Assembly (NCBI GenBank): GCA_964483155.1
Contig: CAZAAC010000051.1
Location: 1 to 15,155 of the forward strand
Length of the DNA: 15,155 nt
DNA from: JAAYYM01 sp964483155
GTDB taxonomy: Bacteria > Bacillota > Clostridia > Lachnospirales > Lachnospiraceae
Direction of reading: 5' to 3'
Below the pieces are notes generated by a model. It was not told the origin of the DNA and did no database searches. It saw nothing but the letters and a program-made list of their open reading frames with translations. Positions 1 to 7,251 of this stretch are shown here, in pieces; the first letter of the stretch is position 1, and each line of letters begins with the position of its first letter. A program made the position numbers and the translations under genes.

Positions 1-1
1 C

Positions 2-667
2 GATGCCGCGCTGTCCGGCGCGGATATCAGCGCGGCGCAGGAAGACATTGCTTTTATTGGTGTCAATTTAGGTACACTTGGTTACTTGGCAGAGATAGAG
101 CCAGAAGCAGTTTTTCAAACATTAGATAGATTGATTGCGGATGAATATGGTGCAGAGAATCGGATGATGCTAAGCGGAACGCCATATGTCAACGGTCATG
201 AAATGAAAAAGCAAGTTGCCTTAAATGATGTTATTATTACTCGAAGCGGCCCCTTGAGACTCGTAAAATTTATTATTTATGTGAATGGGAAGCAGCTAAA
301 AACTTACGGGGCAGATGGAATTATAGTTTCTACGCCAACAGGTTCTACAGGGTACAATTTATCTGCAGGTGGTCCGATTGTAGAGCCAGATGCAAAAGTG
401 TTACTGCTCACTCCTGTAAACGCGCATACACTTAATGCAAGAAGTATAATCCTTTCTTCAGAAGATGAAATTACAATTGAAATTGGTCCAGGAAGGCGTA
501 ATGAGAATGATACTGCCGAGGTTTTTTTTGATGGCGCAGTGATGGTAAAACTTAAAACAGGCGATTGTGTGAAAGTTAAAATGGCAGAAGAAACAACTAA
601 AATTCTCAAGATGAGCAAAGAAAATTTTCTGGATGTTCTCAGAAAAAAATTAGCTGATGCAGAATAG
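2..667 (+). CDS. nadK: NAD kinase, 5' end cut by window edge
   Basis: ATP-dependent NAD kinase, which phosphorylates NAD to NADP in the cytosol. The reading frame is open from base 2, so the gene enters from the left. The visible 221 residues include GVNLGTLGYLAE (about bases 59-94), the STPTGSTGYNLSAGG substrate-binding stretch (from base 329), TPVNAHTLNARS (from about 411) and a late FFDGA, all hallmarks of the family. The GGDGT motif should lie just upstream of the window. A TTG at 86 opens a shorter frame, but it sits inside the conserved GTLGYLAE block and is not a real start. About 19 residues precede GVNLGT without any trace of GGDGT, although that motif normally ends about 16 residues before it; this suggests a short insertion. 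The first 40 bases are about 75% GC, unlike the rest. It is the first visible gene of a run with argR 10 bases downstream. Confidence 0.95.
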   Translation, partial: DAALSGADISAAQEDIAFIGVNLGTLGYLAEIEPEAVFQTLDRLIADEYGAENRMMLSGTPYVNGHEMKKQVALNDVIITRSGPLRLVKFIIYVNGKQLKTYGADGIIVSTPTGSTGYNLSAGGPIVEPDAKVLLLTPVNAHTLNARSIILSSEDEITIEIGPGRRNENDTAEVFFDGAVMVKLKTGDCVKVKMAEETTKILKMSKENFLDVLRKKLADAE

Positions 668-677
668 GAAACGAAAT

Positions 678-1130
678 ATGAAAAGCAATAGGCATAAAAA
701 AATTATTGAATTAATACATAAGTATGCAATTGAAACGCAGGAAGAACTTGCACAAAGACTGAATGAAGAGGGATTTGATGTGACGCAGGCAACAGTATCA
801 AGAGATATTCGCCAACTGCAATTATCAAAGATCGTGAATGAAAGCGGAAAGCAGAAGTATACCAGACCTGAGCATACAGACAAGGAAATGTCTCAAAAGT
901 ACATCCGTGTGTTGAATGAAGGCTTTGTATCAATGGATATGGCACAGAATATTCTTGTTATCAAGACTGTATCGGGCATGGCAATGGCAGTTGCGGCGGC
1001 ACTTGATGCGATTCATTTTGATGAAGTGGTAGGCAGTATTGCAGGAGATGATACAGTCATGTGTGCAATCAGAAGTGTCGAGGATACCTATCAAGTAATG
1101 GAAAAAATTAGAGAATTAGGGATAAAGTAA
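678..1130 (+). CDS. argR: Arginine repressor ArgR (AhrC family)
   Basis: Arginine-responsive DNA-binding regulator; in the family a hexamer that represses arginine synthesis genes and often activates catabolic ones. The product is 150 residues, the usual length. The N-terminal winged helix-turn-helix carries QATVSRDIRQL with the conserved S41-R42 pair that contacts ARG boxes. The C-terminal arginine-binding/oligomerisation domain shows the VGSIAGDDTVMCA segment (GDDT at 123-126). An in-frame ATG at 657 lies inside the nadK end; ATG 678 is preferred because AGGAA at 666-670 gives it a ribosome site. The nadK-argR-recN order is classical in Clostridia and Bacilli. No ARG box was recognised in the window. 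Confidence 0.95.
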   Translation: MKSNRHKKIIELIHKYAIETQEELAQRLNEEGFDVTQATVSRDIRQLQLSKIVNESGKQKYTRPEHTDKEMSQKYIRVLNEGFVSMDMAQNILVIKTVSGMAMAVAAALDAIHFDEVVGSIAGDDTVMCAIRSVEDTYQVMEKIRELGIK

Positions 1131-1156
1131 AAATCAACCAATGGTGGGAAGAAAAT

Positions 1157-2860
1157 ATGTTAGTAAATCTTCATATAAAAAATCTAGCTTTAATTGAAGA
1201 AGCTGAAATAGATTTTCAAAAAGGTCTTAATATTTTGACAGGTGAAACAGGTGTCGGTAAATCAATCATTATCGATTCGGTTCATTTTGCATTAGGGCAG
1301 AAGATATCTAAGGATGTAGTTCGGGATAATGCTGACTATGCTTTGGCAGAACTGGTTTTTGAAATGGATAATGAGAAACAGCTACAGGCTGTCAGGGAAA
1401 TGGATATTCCAGTTGAAAATGAAGTTGTAATGCAGCGCAAAATTGTGAACGGTAGAAGTATTAGTAAGGTAAATGGTGAAACAGTAACGACTGGTATGTT
1501 ACAGGAACTTGCTGATATTTTAATTGATATTCATGGGCAGCATGAACATCAGTCTCTTTTAAAGAAGAAGAAGCATATGGAGGTGCTGGATTCCTTTTGT
1601 GGACAGCCAGTGGCGACTCTCATAGAACAGGTAAAAGAGTACTATGAACAATATATAAAATTGAAAAGTGAATTCAGCAATGCAAATATAGATAATACCG
1701 CAAGGAATAAAGAAATTATACTTGCTTCATTTGAAATAGAAGAAATCGAGAATGCATTACCAGTAGTGGGAGAAGATGTTACACTGGAACAAGATTATCG
1801 AAGAATGGTCAATGCAAAAAAAATAATGGAAGCAATCAATATGGTGCATTTATATACAAGCTATGATGATGAAAATGGTGCAGGAGAAAGTCTGGGCCGT
1901 GCATTACGTGAGCTGAGAAGTATTGTGATTTATGATGAAAAGCTTGAGACAATGCAAACGGAGTTATCAGAAATTGATAATCTGCTGAGCGATTTTAACA
2001 GAGTAATAGCAGATTATATAGACAGTCTGGAATTTTCCGACGAAAAATTTCGGGTAGTGGAAGATAGGCTTAATAAAATTAATTATTTGAAAAGTAAATA
2101 TGGTAGTTCTATAGAAGAGATTTTGAATTATTTTGAAGCACAGAAGAAGAGATTGGATCAGTTACAGGATTATGATCATTATTTAGAGTCTTTAGAGAAA
2201 GAGACGGAAAAGATAAAGGATATTCTTTTTGAAAAAAGTGAAGCATTATCAAATATCAGACAAGAAAATGCAGTCATGCTTTCACAGCAAATGAAAGAAG
2301 CATTGAATGACCTGAATTTTTTGGATGCAAGATTTGAGATAGAAGTTAGACGTATGCACAATCATTTTTCTGCCAGCGGTTTCGATGAAGTAGAATTTAT
2401 GATTTCTACAAATCCAGGAGAAAGATTAAAGCCATTGGAAATGATTGCATCAGGCGGAGAAATGTCAAGAATCATGCTTGCAATCAAGACAGTACTTGCT
2501 AAAAAGGATGAGATAGGAGTTTTGATTTTTGATGAAATAGATTCTGGAATTAGTGGCAGAACTGCACAAAAAGTGTCTGAAAAACTTGCATTATTGTCTG
2601 GAACACATCAGGTAATTTGTGTGACACATTTGCCGCAGATAGCAGCCATGGCAGACGTGCATTTTGAGATAACGAAGGTTACAAATGGAGAGCATACATT
2701 GACACATGTGGAAAAATTAAATAGTACCAAAGTAACAGAAGAGCTAGCAAGGATGTTGGGCGGAGCAGAAATAACACCTGTTGTTTTGAAGAATGCCGAA
2801 GAGATGAAGAAATTAGCAACACATACGAAAGAAATATTATTTAAAAATAGAGGTAAATAA
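1157..2860 (+). CDS. recN: DNA repair protein RecN
   Basis: SMC-like ATPase that acts early in double-strand break repair at DNA ends. The 567 residues match the family's usual length. Walker A is GETGVGKS at residues 29-36, with Val where Ala is more common. A QHEHQSLL segment follows near residue 130, then a long charged middle (about 155-370) that should form the antiparallel coiled coil. The ABC signature is ASGGEMSR from residue 431, Walker B is VLIFDEID with D459-E460, and a switch-histidine segment VCVTHLPQIAAMAD follows. The ribosome site GGTGGGAAG precedes ATG 1157. In many bacteria recN is LexA-controlled from its own promoter; no LexA-type box is visible in the 26-base gap after argR, so here it appears to be co-transcribed with nadK and argR. 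Confidence 0.96.
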   Translation: MLVNLHIKNLALIEEAEIDFQKGLNILTGETGVGKSIIIDSVHFALGQKISKDVVRDNADYALAELVFEMDNEKQLQAVREMDIPVENEVVMQRKIVNGRSISKVNGETVTTGMLQELADILIDIHGQHEHQSLLKKKKHMEVLDSFCGQPVATLIEQVKEYYEQYIKLKSEFSNANIDNTARNKEIILASFEIEEIENALPVVGEDVTLEQDYRRMVNAKKIMEAINMVHLYTSYDDENGAGESLGRALRELRSIVIYDEKLETMQTELSEIDNLLSDFNRVIADYIDSLEFSDEKFRVVEDRLNKINYLKSKYGSSIEEILNYFEAQKKRLDQLQDYDHYLESLEKETEKIKDILFEKSEALSNIRQENAVMLSQQMKEALNDLNFLDARFEIEVRRMHNHFSASGFDEVEFMISTNPGERLKPLEMIASGGEMSRIMLAIKTVLAKKDEIGVLIFDEIDSGISGRTAQKVSEKLALLSGTHQVICVTHLPQIAAMADVHFEITKVTNGEHTLTHVEKLNSTKVTEELARMLGGAEITPVVLKNAEEMKKLATHTKEILFKNRGK

Positions 2861-2861
2861 C

Positions 2862-2868
2862 AGGAGGG
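2862..2868 (+). promoter_or_regulatory. Ribosome-binding site that fixes the glgA start
   Basis: AGGAGGG is a near-perfect Shine-Dalgarno. It leaves 1 base before the TTG at 2870 but 7 bases before the GTG at 2876. The protein then begins MKKVLFVASE, the normal GlgA N-terminus. Confidence 0.85.
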
Positions 2869-2875
2869 CTTGCAC

Positions 2876-4318
2876 GTGAAGAAAGTGCTATTTGTTGCAT
2901 CAGAATGTGTTCCATTTATTAAAACAGGAGGTTTGGCTGACGTAGTTGGTTCTTTGCCAAAATGCTTTGATAAGAAATACTTTGATGTGAGAGTCATGCT
3001 ACCAAAATACTCAAGTATCTCAAAAGAATATAGTGATGAAATGAAATTTTCTACGCATTTCAATATTGATCTTGCATGGAGAACACAATATGTAGGCGTG
3101 TTTGAGATGGAGTATGAAGGGATCACGTTCTATTTTATTGATAATGAGTATTATTTTTCGAGTCCCAAACCATATGGAGAGATGTATGCGGATATTGAAA
3201 AATTTTCTTTTTTTTCAAAAGCTTCTTTAGCGTCCTTACCAGCAATAGAGTTCAAGCCGGATATCATACATTGCCATGACTGGCAGACGGGATTAGTACC
3301 TGTATTTATGAAAGAACGTTTTCACCAGGGTGATTTTTTCATTCATATGAAATCAATTATGACAATTCACAACCTGAAGTTTCAAGGAACATGGGACGTG
3401 AGTACAATTAGAGATATGACTGGGCTTCCAGAGTATTTCTTTACACCAGACAAGCTTGAGGCATATGGGGATGCTAATTTACTTAAAGGTGGGCTAGTTT
3501 TTGCAGATGCGATAACAACTGTTAGTTACACGTATGCAGAAGAGATTAAAATGCCTTTCTATGGGGAAGGTCTGGATGGTTTAATGAGAGTCAGGGCAAA
3601 TGATTTACGTGGTATTTTGAATGGTATTGATTATGAAGAGTATAATCCAGAGACGGACGAATATATTGAATATCCTTATCAAGCAATTGATTTTCGAAAA
3701 GAAAAAATAAAAAATAAGAAAGCATTGCAAGCTGAGCTTGGGCTAGAACAAAATGAAAAAAAATTCATGATTGGAATTGTGAGCAGACTGACAGATCAAA
3801 AGGGATTTGATTTGATTGCTTATGTGATGGAAGAACTGTGTCAGGAAGATTTACAGATTGTAATTCTTGGAACCGGTGATGAGAAATATGAAAATATGTT
3901 TCGGCATTTTGACTGGAAATATAGTAATAAAGTATCGGCCAATATTTATTATTCAGAGGCACTATCTCATAAAATATATGCTTCTGCAGATGCTTTCCTA
4001 ATGCCTTCACTTTTTGAACCATGTGGACTTAGTCAGATGATGGCACTTCATTATGGCACGATACCTATAGTGCGTGAAACAGGTGGATTAAAGGATACAG
4101 TAATACCCTATAATGAATATGAAGGAACTGGAACGGGATTTAGTTTTATGAATTACAATGCACATGAGATGCTTACGACCATACGCCATGCACATAATAT
4201 TTATGCGAATAAAAAGCGCGAATGGAACAAAATGATAGACAGAGCAATGGCAGCTGATTTTTCTTGGCGTGTCTCAGCAATGAAATATCAAGAATTGTAC
4301 GATTGGCTCATTGACTGA
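2876..4318 (+). CDS. glgA: Glycogen synthase GlgA (ADP-glucose, GT5)
   Basis: Transfers glucose from ADP-glucose to the non-reducing end of an alpha-1,4-glucan in glycogen synthesis. The protein has 480 residues, the usual length. The N-terminal KTGGLADVVGSLP has K16 of the ADP-glucose-binding KTGGL motif. HCHDWQTG starts at residue 132, followed by TIHNLKFQG, NGIDYEEYNP, SRLTDQKG from 303, and the C-terminal SLFEPCGLSQMMALHYG with E381 of the retaining GT-B E-x7-E region. The longest frame starts at TTG 2870, only 1 base after the AGGAGGG at 2862-2868, which is too close for initiation; GTG 2876 has 7 bases of spacing and is chosen. No other glycogen gene (glgB, glgC, glgD, glgP) is in the window, so the enzyme is separated from its pathway partners and sits 15 bases after recN. 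Its stop abuts the stop of rqcH on the other strand. Confidence 0.95.
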   Translation: MKKVLFVASECVPFIKTGGLADVVGSLPKCFDKKYFDVRVMLPKYSSISKEYSDEMKFSTHFNIDLAWRTQYVGVFEMEYEGITFYFIDNEYYFSSPKPYGEMYADIEKFSFFSKASLASLPAIEFKPDIIHCHDWQTGLVPVFMKERFHQGDFFIHMKSIMTIHNLKFQGTWDVSTIRDMTGLPEYFFTPDKLEAYGDANLLKGGLVFADAITTVSYTYAEEIKMPFYGEGLDGLMRVRANDLRGILNGIDYEEYNPETDEYIEYPYQAIDFRKEKIKNKKALQAELGLEQNEKKFMIGIVSRLTDQKGFDLIAYVMEELCQEDLQIVILGTGDEKYENMFRHFDWKYSNKVSANIYYSEALSHKIYASADAFLMPSLFEPCGLSQMMALHYGTIPIVRETGGLKDTVIPYNEYEGTGTGFSFMNYNAHEMLTTIRHAHNIYANKKREWNKMIDRAMAADFSWRVSAMKYQELYDWLID

Positions 4319-6100
4319 CTACGCGCCAGTTATTACTTCAATACCTTTTATGTTAGGTGCAATCATCATGGAATAATTTGTATAGTAAATAACAAAGCCT
4401 GGTTTCCCACCACTGGGCTTTTTTACATTCTTTCGTTCGGTATAATCAATCTCGACCTTTTCCTGCCCTTTTCCCTTAGAATAGTAAGCAGCAAGTGAAG
4501 CGGCTTCTTCAAAGACATGATTAGGAATATCTTTACTTCCATCGGTTTTTAATATTACGTGTGAACCAGGAATGCCTTTGGCATGAAACCACCAGTCCCC
4601 ACCGTTTGCAAACTTAAAAGTCAATTCATCATTCTGATAATTATTTTTTCCGACATAGATATGATAACCATCATGGCTAAAATAATGAAAAGGCTTGCTG
4701 GTATGTTTGACCTTTTTCATAATTCCTTTTCCATGCCGTTTGATGTATCCATTTTCTACAAGTTCTTCTTTGATTTGAATCAGATCTTCCTCCTGCAATG
4801 CAATGTCCATAGCAGTAAGAATCGATTCTAAATGTGTTATTTCATCTTCCGTTTCTTTGATTAGCGCGGTAAGGGCCTCATCAGTTCGCTTCAATTTATT
4901 ATATTTATCAAAATACTTCTTTGCATTTTCAGAAGGTGGAATAGTTTCATCAAGCGGAATCGTAATCATTTCATCCGTATAATAATTTAGGGCTTCAAAA
5001 GATTTGCATCCTTGCTCCAGACCATAACCATAGGTGTTTATTAATTCACCATAGACCTTATAGGTTTCTTTTTTTTCAGTATCCTTTAATTGCTTTAATT
5101 GCAAATCATATTTCTTCACATTTCGCTCGAGTGCTGTCTGTGCAATCTTTCTTAAGTCTGTTGATTTTTGACGAATCCTTGTTATTAAATTCTTCTGGGC
5201 ATAAAAAGTCTCGAGAATAGTAGAGATAGAGGAATCAGAAAAGCATTCCAAATCAGAATACTGGGTTAATGTTATTGCAGAAAATTCCTTTGGGGTGTCA
5301 TTATCATAAATCATATTTGGCGAGAATTTTTGATTAACCACATCCTTCAGTAGCGAGACAAACTGGTGATATAGCTGTAGAAACGCATCTTCACTAAGAG
5401 TATTTGCAGGCAGGGTAAAATCAATACCAGCACGATAGCAGATTTCATCCGCAATAACAGGAGAAATGCCGGTAAAGGTAGTATAGAGCGCTTTGGAAAG
5501 GGGTATTGACTTGTCCTTGAGCTGCGAAATAAATAAGGATCTACTTTCTGTACCATCTGGTTGTAAAGGCGCAATAAAAGCAAGCGGGTCATACTTGTTT
5601 TGTGTTGATGGGATAAAATAATCCTTTCCTGGCAAAACTTCACGAACCGAACTTATCATACTTGAAATATGTTTAATACTGTCAATAATTGTGCTGTTAT
5701 CATCTAAAAAAATAATATTACTGTGTTTTCCCATAATCTCAACAACAAGTATTTTCTTACATAAATCGCCCATTTCATTTAGATGCTCAATGTCAAAGCG
5801 AATCACTCTTTCAAGCCCAGGCTGTGAAATCGAAATAATACGTCCATTTTGAATATGCTTTCTAAGGAGCATACAGAAGTTGGGTGCTGTTAAGGGACTT
5901 TGTTTATTATTTTTTGTAAGATAGATAAACGGAAGAGAAGCACCTGCTGATATTAGGAGCCGCTGTTGTCCGTCTCTATTTTTGATTGTTAAAAGAAGCT
6001 CATCATTTTCTGGTTGTGCAATTTTGTATATCCTGCCCTCTAAGACAGTTTGCTTTAATTCATATACAATATTTGCAATAGTGATTCCATCAAGTGCCAT
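4319..6100 (-). CDS. rqcH: RqcH / NFACT-family ribosome quality control protein (FbpA-like)
   Basis: Bacterial Rqc2 homologue. In Bacillus subtilis RqcH (YloA) binds stalled 50S subunits and recruits Ala-tRNA to add C-terminal alanine tails that mark nascent chains for degradation. The older name is fibronectin-binding protein A. The 593 residues begin MALDG, then NFACT-N with QPENDELLLTI and QPGLERVIRFD. A long charged helical region (about 300-460) should form the coiled-coil arms, and the C-terminal NFACT-R domain has GDWWFHAKGIPGSHVIL and KPSGGKPGFVIYY. The motif that is D97-R98 in B. subtilis reads E97-R98 here, at the same numbers. The longest frame starts at 6142, but that codon overlaps the promoter -10 box; ATG 6100 has a TGAGGA ribosome site and the family's N-terminus. 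Transcribed divergently from yicC. Confidence 0.93.
   Translation of the reverse strand: MALDGITIANIVYELKQTVLEGRIYKIAQPENDELLLTIKNRDGQQRLLISAGASLPFIYLTKNNKQSPLTAPNFCMLLRKHIQNGRIISISQPGLERVIRFDIEHLNEMGDLCKKILVVEIMGKHSNIIFLDDNSTIIDSIKHISSMISSVREVLPGKDYFIPSTQNKYDPLAFIAPLQPDGTESRSLFISQLKDKSIPLSKALYTTFTGISPVIADEICYRAGIDFTLPANTLSEDAFLQLYHQFVSLLKDVVNQKFSPNMIYDNDTPKEFSAITLTQYSDLECFSDSSISTILETFYAQKNLITRIRQKSTDLRKIAQTALERNVKKYDLQLKQLKDTEKKETYKVYGELINTYGYGLEQGCKSFEALNYYTDEMITIPLDETIPPSENAKKYFDKYNKLKRTDEALTALIKETEDEITHLESILTAMDIALQEEDLIQIKEELVENGYIKRHGKGIMKKVKHTSKPFHYFSHDGYHIYVGKNNYQNDELTFKFANGGDWWFHAKGIPGSHVILKTDGSKDIPNHVFEEAASLAAYYSKGKGQEKVEIDYTERKNVKKPSGGKPGFVIYYTNYSMMIAPNIKGIEVITGA
4394..4424 (+). 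terminator. Probable intrinsic terminator of the nadK-argR-recN-glgA unit, antisense within rqcH
   Basis: On the + strand AAAGCC (4394-4399) pairs with GGCTTT (4416-4421). Inside, TGGT (4400-4403) pairs with ACCA (4409-4412) around a TTCCC loop, leaving a 3-base CTG bulge. The stem runs into six T residues (4419-4424). It begins 76 bases after the glgA stop, within the 3' coding part of rqcH. The underlying codons encode the conserved KPSGGKPG stretch of the NFACT-R domain, so a chance origin from coding constraint remains possible. Confidence 0.6.
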
Positions 6101-6140
6101 TTTTATCCTCATTTCATGATACCGTAGTAATATAAAATTC

Positions 6141-6169
6141 ATTGTAACTGATAGAACCAGTCAGGTCAA
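6141..6169 (-). promoter_or_regulatory. Sigma-A type promoter of rqcH
   Basis: Read on the - strand: -35 TTGACC (6169-6164), 17-base spacer, -10 TACAAT (6146-6141). Each hexamer differs from consensus at one base. The expected start point near 6134 gives a leader of about 34 bases before ATG 6100 and rules out translation from the ATG at 6142. Confidence 0.8.
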
Positions 6170-6172
6170 ATC

Positions 6173-6207
6173 AAAACTTTTGTGTAAAACTTTTGTGTAA
6201 CTTTTGT
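6173..6207. repeat. Tandem 13-bp direct repeat between the rqcH and yicC promoters
   Basis: AAAACTTTTGTGT occurs twice head to tail without a gap (6173-6185 and 6186-6198), followed by a truncated third copy AACTTTTGT (6199-6207). Each full copy holds a small dyad, AAAA-C-TTTT. The array fills most of the space between the two outward-facing -35 boxes (6164-6169 and 6218-6223), so it lies immediately upstream of both promoters. Function is unknown; a shared regulator site or an UP-like element are possible readings. Confidence 0.85.
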
Positions 6208-6217
6208 AATAGCGACC

Positions 6218-6246
6218 TTGACGCAGTTCTTTTGTTGCTCTATAAT
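6218..6246 (+). promoter_or_regulatory. Sigma-A type promoter of the yicC-gmk-rpoZ-rimO-pgsA-cinA run
   Basis: -35 TTGACG (6218-6223), exactly 17 bases, -10 TATAAT (6241-6246). This is the strongest looking promoter in the window, with one mismatch in twelve. The expected start point is near 6253, giving a leader of about 74 bases before yicC. Confidence 0.88.
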
Positions 6247-6326
6247 ATTAAGATGTACGCAGCAAAGGCAGAAGAGTAAGATTGTGATAGACAAAGTATT
6301 CATTGGAGTTGCCATAGGAGAAGAAA

Positions 6327-7205
6327 ATGATTAAGAGCATGACTGGATTTGGAAGATGCGAGATTTCTGATGTGCACTGCAAATTTACTGTAGAAATAAA
6401 AGCAGTAAATCATAGGTATCTAGATATTAATCTAAAGATGCCAAAGAAGTTCAGCTTTTTTGAGTCTTCTATCAGAACCGTTTTGAAGAATTATATTCAA
6501 AGAGGAAAAGTAGATATTTTTATTACTTATGAAGATTTCACAGAGAATAATGTGTGTATAAAATACAATAAAGAGGTTGCAGAAGAATACGTAAAATATC
6601 TGGCACAGATGGCAGAGGATTTTTCGCTTGAAAATGACATCAGAGTATCTGCATTGTCGAGATATCCAGAGGTATTGACATTAGAGGAACAGACTGTCGA
6701 TGAAGAAGAGTTGTGGAAGAATCTTGAAAAGGCAGTGAAAGGCGCAGCTGAGGAATTTGTAGAAGCGAGAATCACTGAGGGAGAAAACCTCAAAAATGAT
6801 TTGTTGACAAAAATTGATGGAATGCTGAGTCATGTAGATTTTATTACGGAGCGGTCACCTCAGATTGTTGCCGCTTATCATACTAAGCTGGAAGATAAGG
6901 TGAAAGAATTACTAGATGATGCACAGATAGATGAAAATAGAATTTTGACAGAGGTAACACTTTTTGCTGATAAAATATGTGTGGATGAAGAAATTGTAAG
7001 ACTACGTAGCCATATTGAGCACACGAAGTTAACACTTAAAGACGGTGGAAGTGTCGGCAGGAAGCTCGACTTTATTGCGCAGGAATTAAATAGAGAAGCA
7101 AATACGATTCTTAGTAAATCAAATGATATTATTACCTCAAATAGAGCGATTGATTTAAAGACAGAGATTGAAAAGATAAGAGAACAGATTCAAAATATTG
7201 AGTAG
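6327..7205 (+). CDS. yicC: YicC/YloC family endoribonuclease
   Basis: Member of the conserved YicC (YloC in Bacillus) family; E. coli YicC has been characterised as an endoribonuclease that affects small RNA stability. The 292 residues match the family length. The N-terminal domain opens with the signature MIKSMTGFGR and contains EIKAVNHRYLDINLKMPK and RGKVDIFITYE. The C-terminal DUF1732 part contains RLRSHIEHTK, GRKLDFIAQELNREANTILSKSND and the closing IDLKTEIEKIREQIQNIE, all highly conserved. AGGAG at 6316-6320 precedes ATG 6327 at good spacing. First gene after the strong promoter at 6218-6246. In B. subtilis the neighbours are rqcH (yloA) on one side and remA, gmk and rpoZ on the other; here remA is absent. 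The precise cellular substrate cannot be read from sequence. Confidence 0.94.
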   Translation: MIKSMTGFGRCEISDVHCKFTVEIKAVNHRYLDINLKMPKKFSFFESSIRTVLKNYIQRGKVDIFITYEDFTENNVCIKYNKEVAEEYVKYLAQMAEDFSLENDIRVSALSRYPEVLTLEEQTVDEEELWKNLEKAVKGAAEEFVEARITEGENLKNDLLTKIDGMLSHVDFITERSPQIVAAYHTKLEDKVKELLDDAQIDENRILTEVTLFADKICVDEEIVRLRSHIEHTKLTLKDGGSVGRKLDFIAQELNREANTILSKSNDIITSNRAIDLKTEIEKIREQIQNIE

Positions 7206-7251
7206 CAAGTATGCATGCAAAATCATGCAGTATGCGGAAGGTGAGAAAAGG

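Noticed and set aside
2699..2727. TTGACA in the recN 3' end as a possible glgA promoter
   Set aside because: The hexamer at 17-base spacing is TAGTAC, a poor -10 match, and no better -10 lies at allowed spacing.
2608..3126. 172-codon minus-strand frame across the recN-glgA junction
   Set aside because: It is a shadow of two well-supported plus-strand genes, without a ribosome site or recognisable motif.
6101..6142. Longer N-terminus of rqcH from ATG 6142 or 6112
   Set aside because: ATG 6142 overlaps the -10 box, upstream of the expected transcript start; the extra residues have no family match and ATG 6100 has the ribosome site.
6173..6207. Tandem repeat as a CRISPR array
   Set aside because: Copies are contiguous 13-mers with no spacers and no cas genes nearby.
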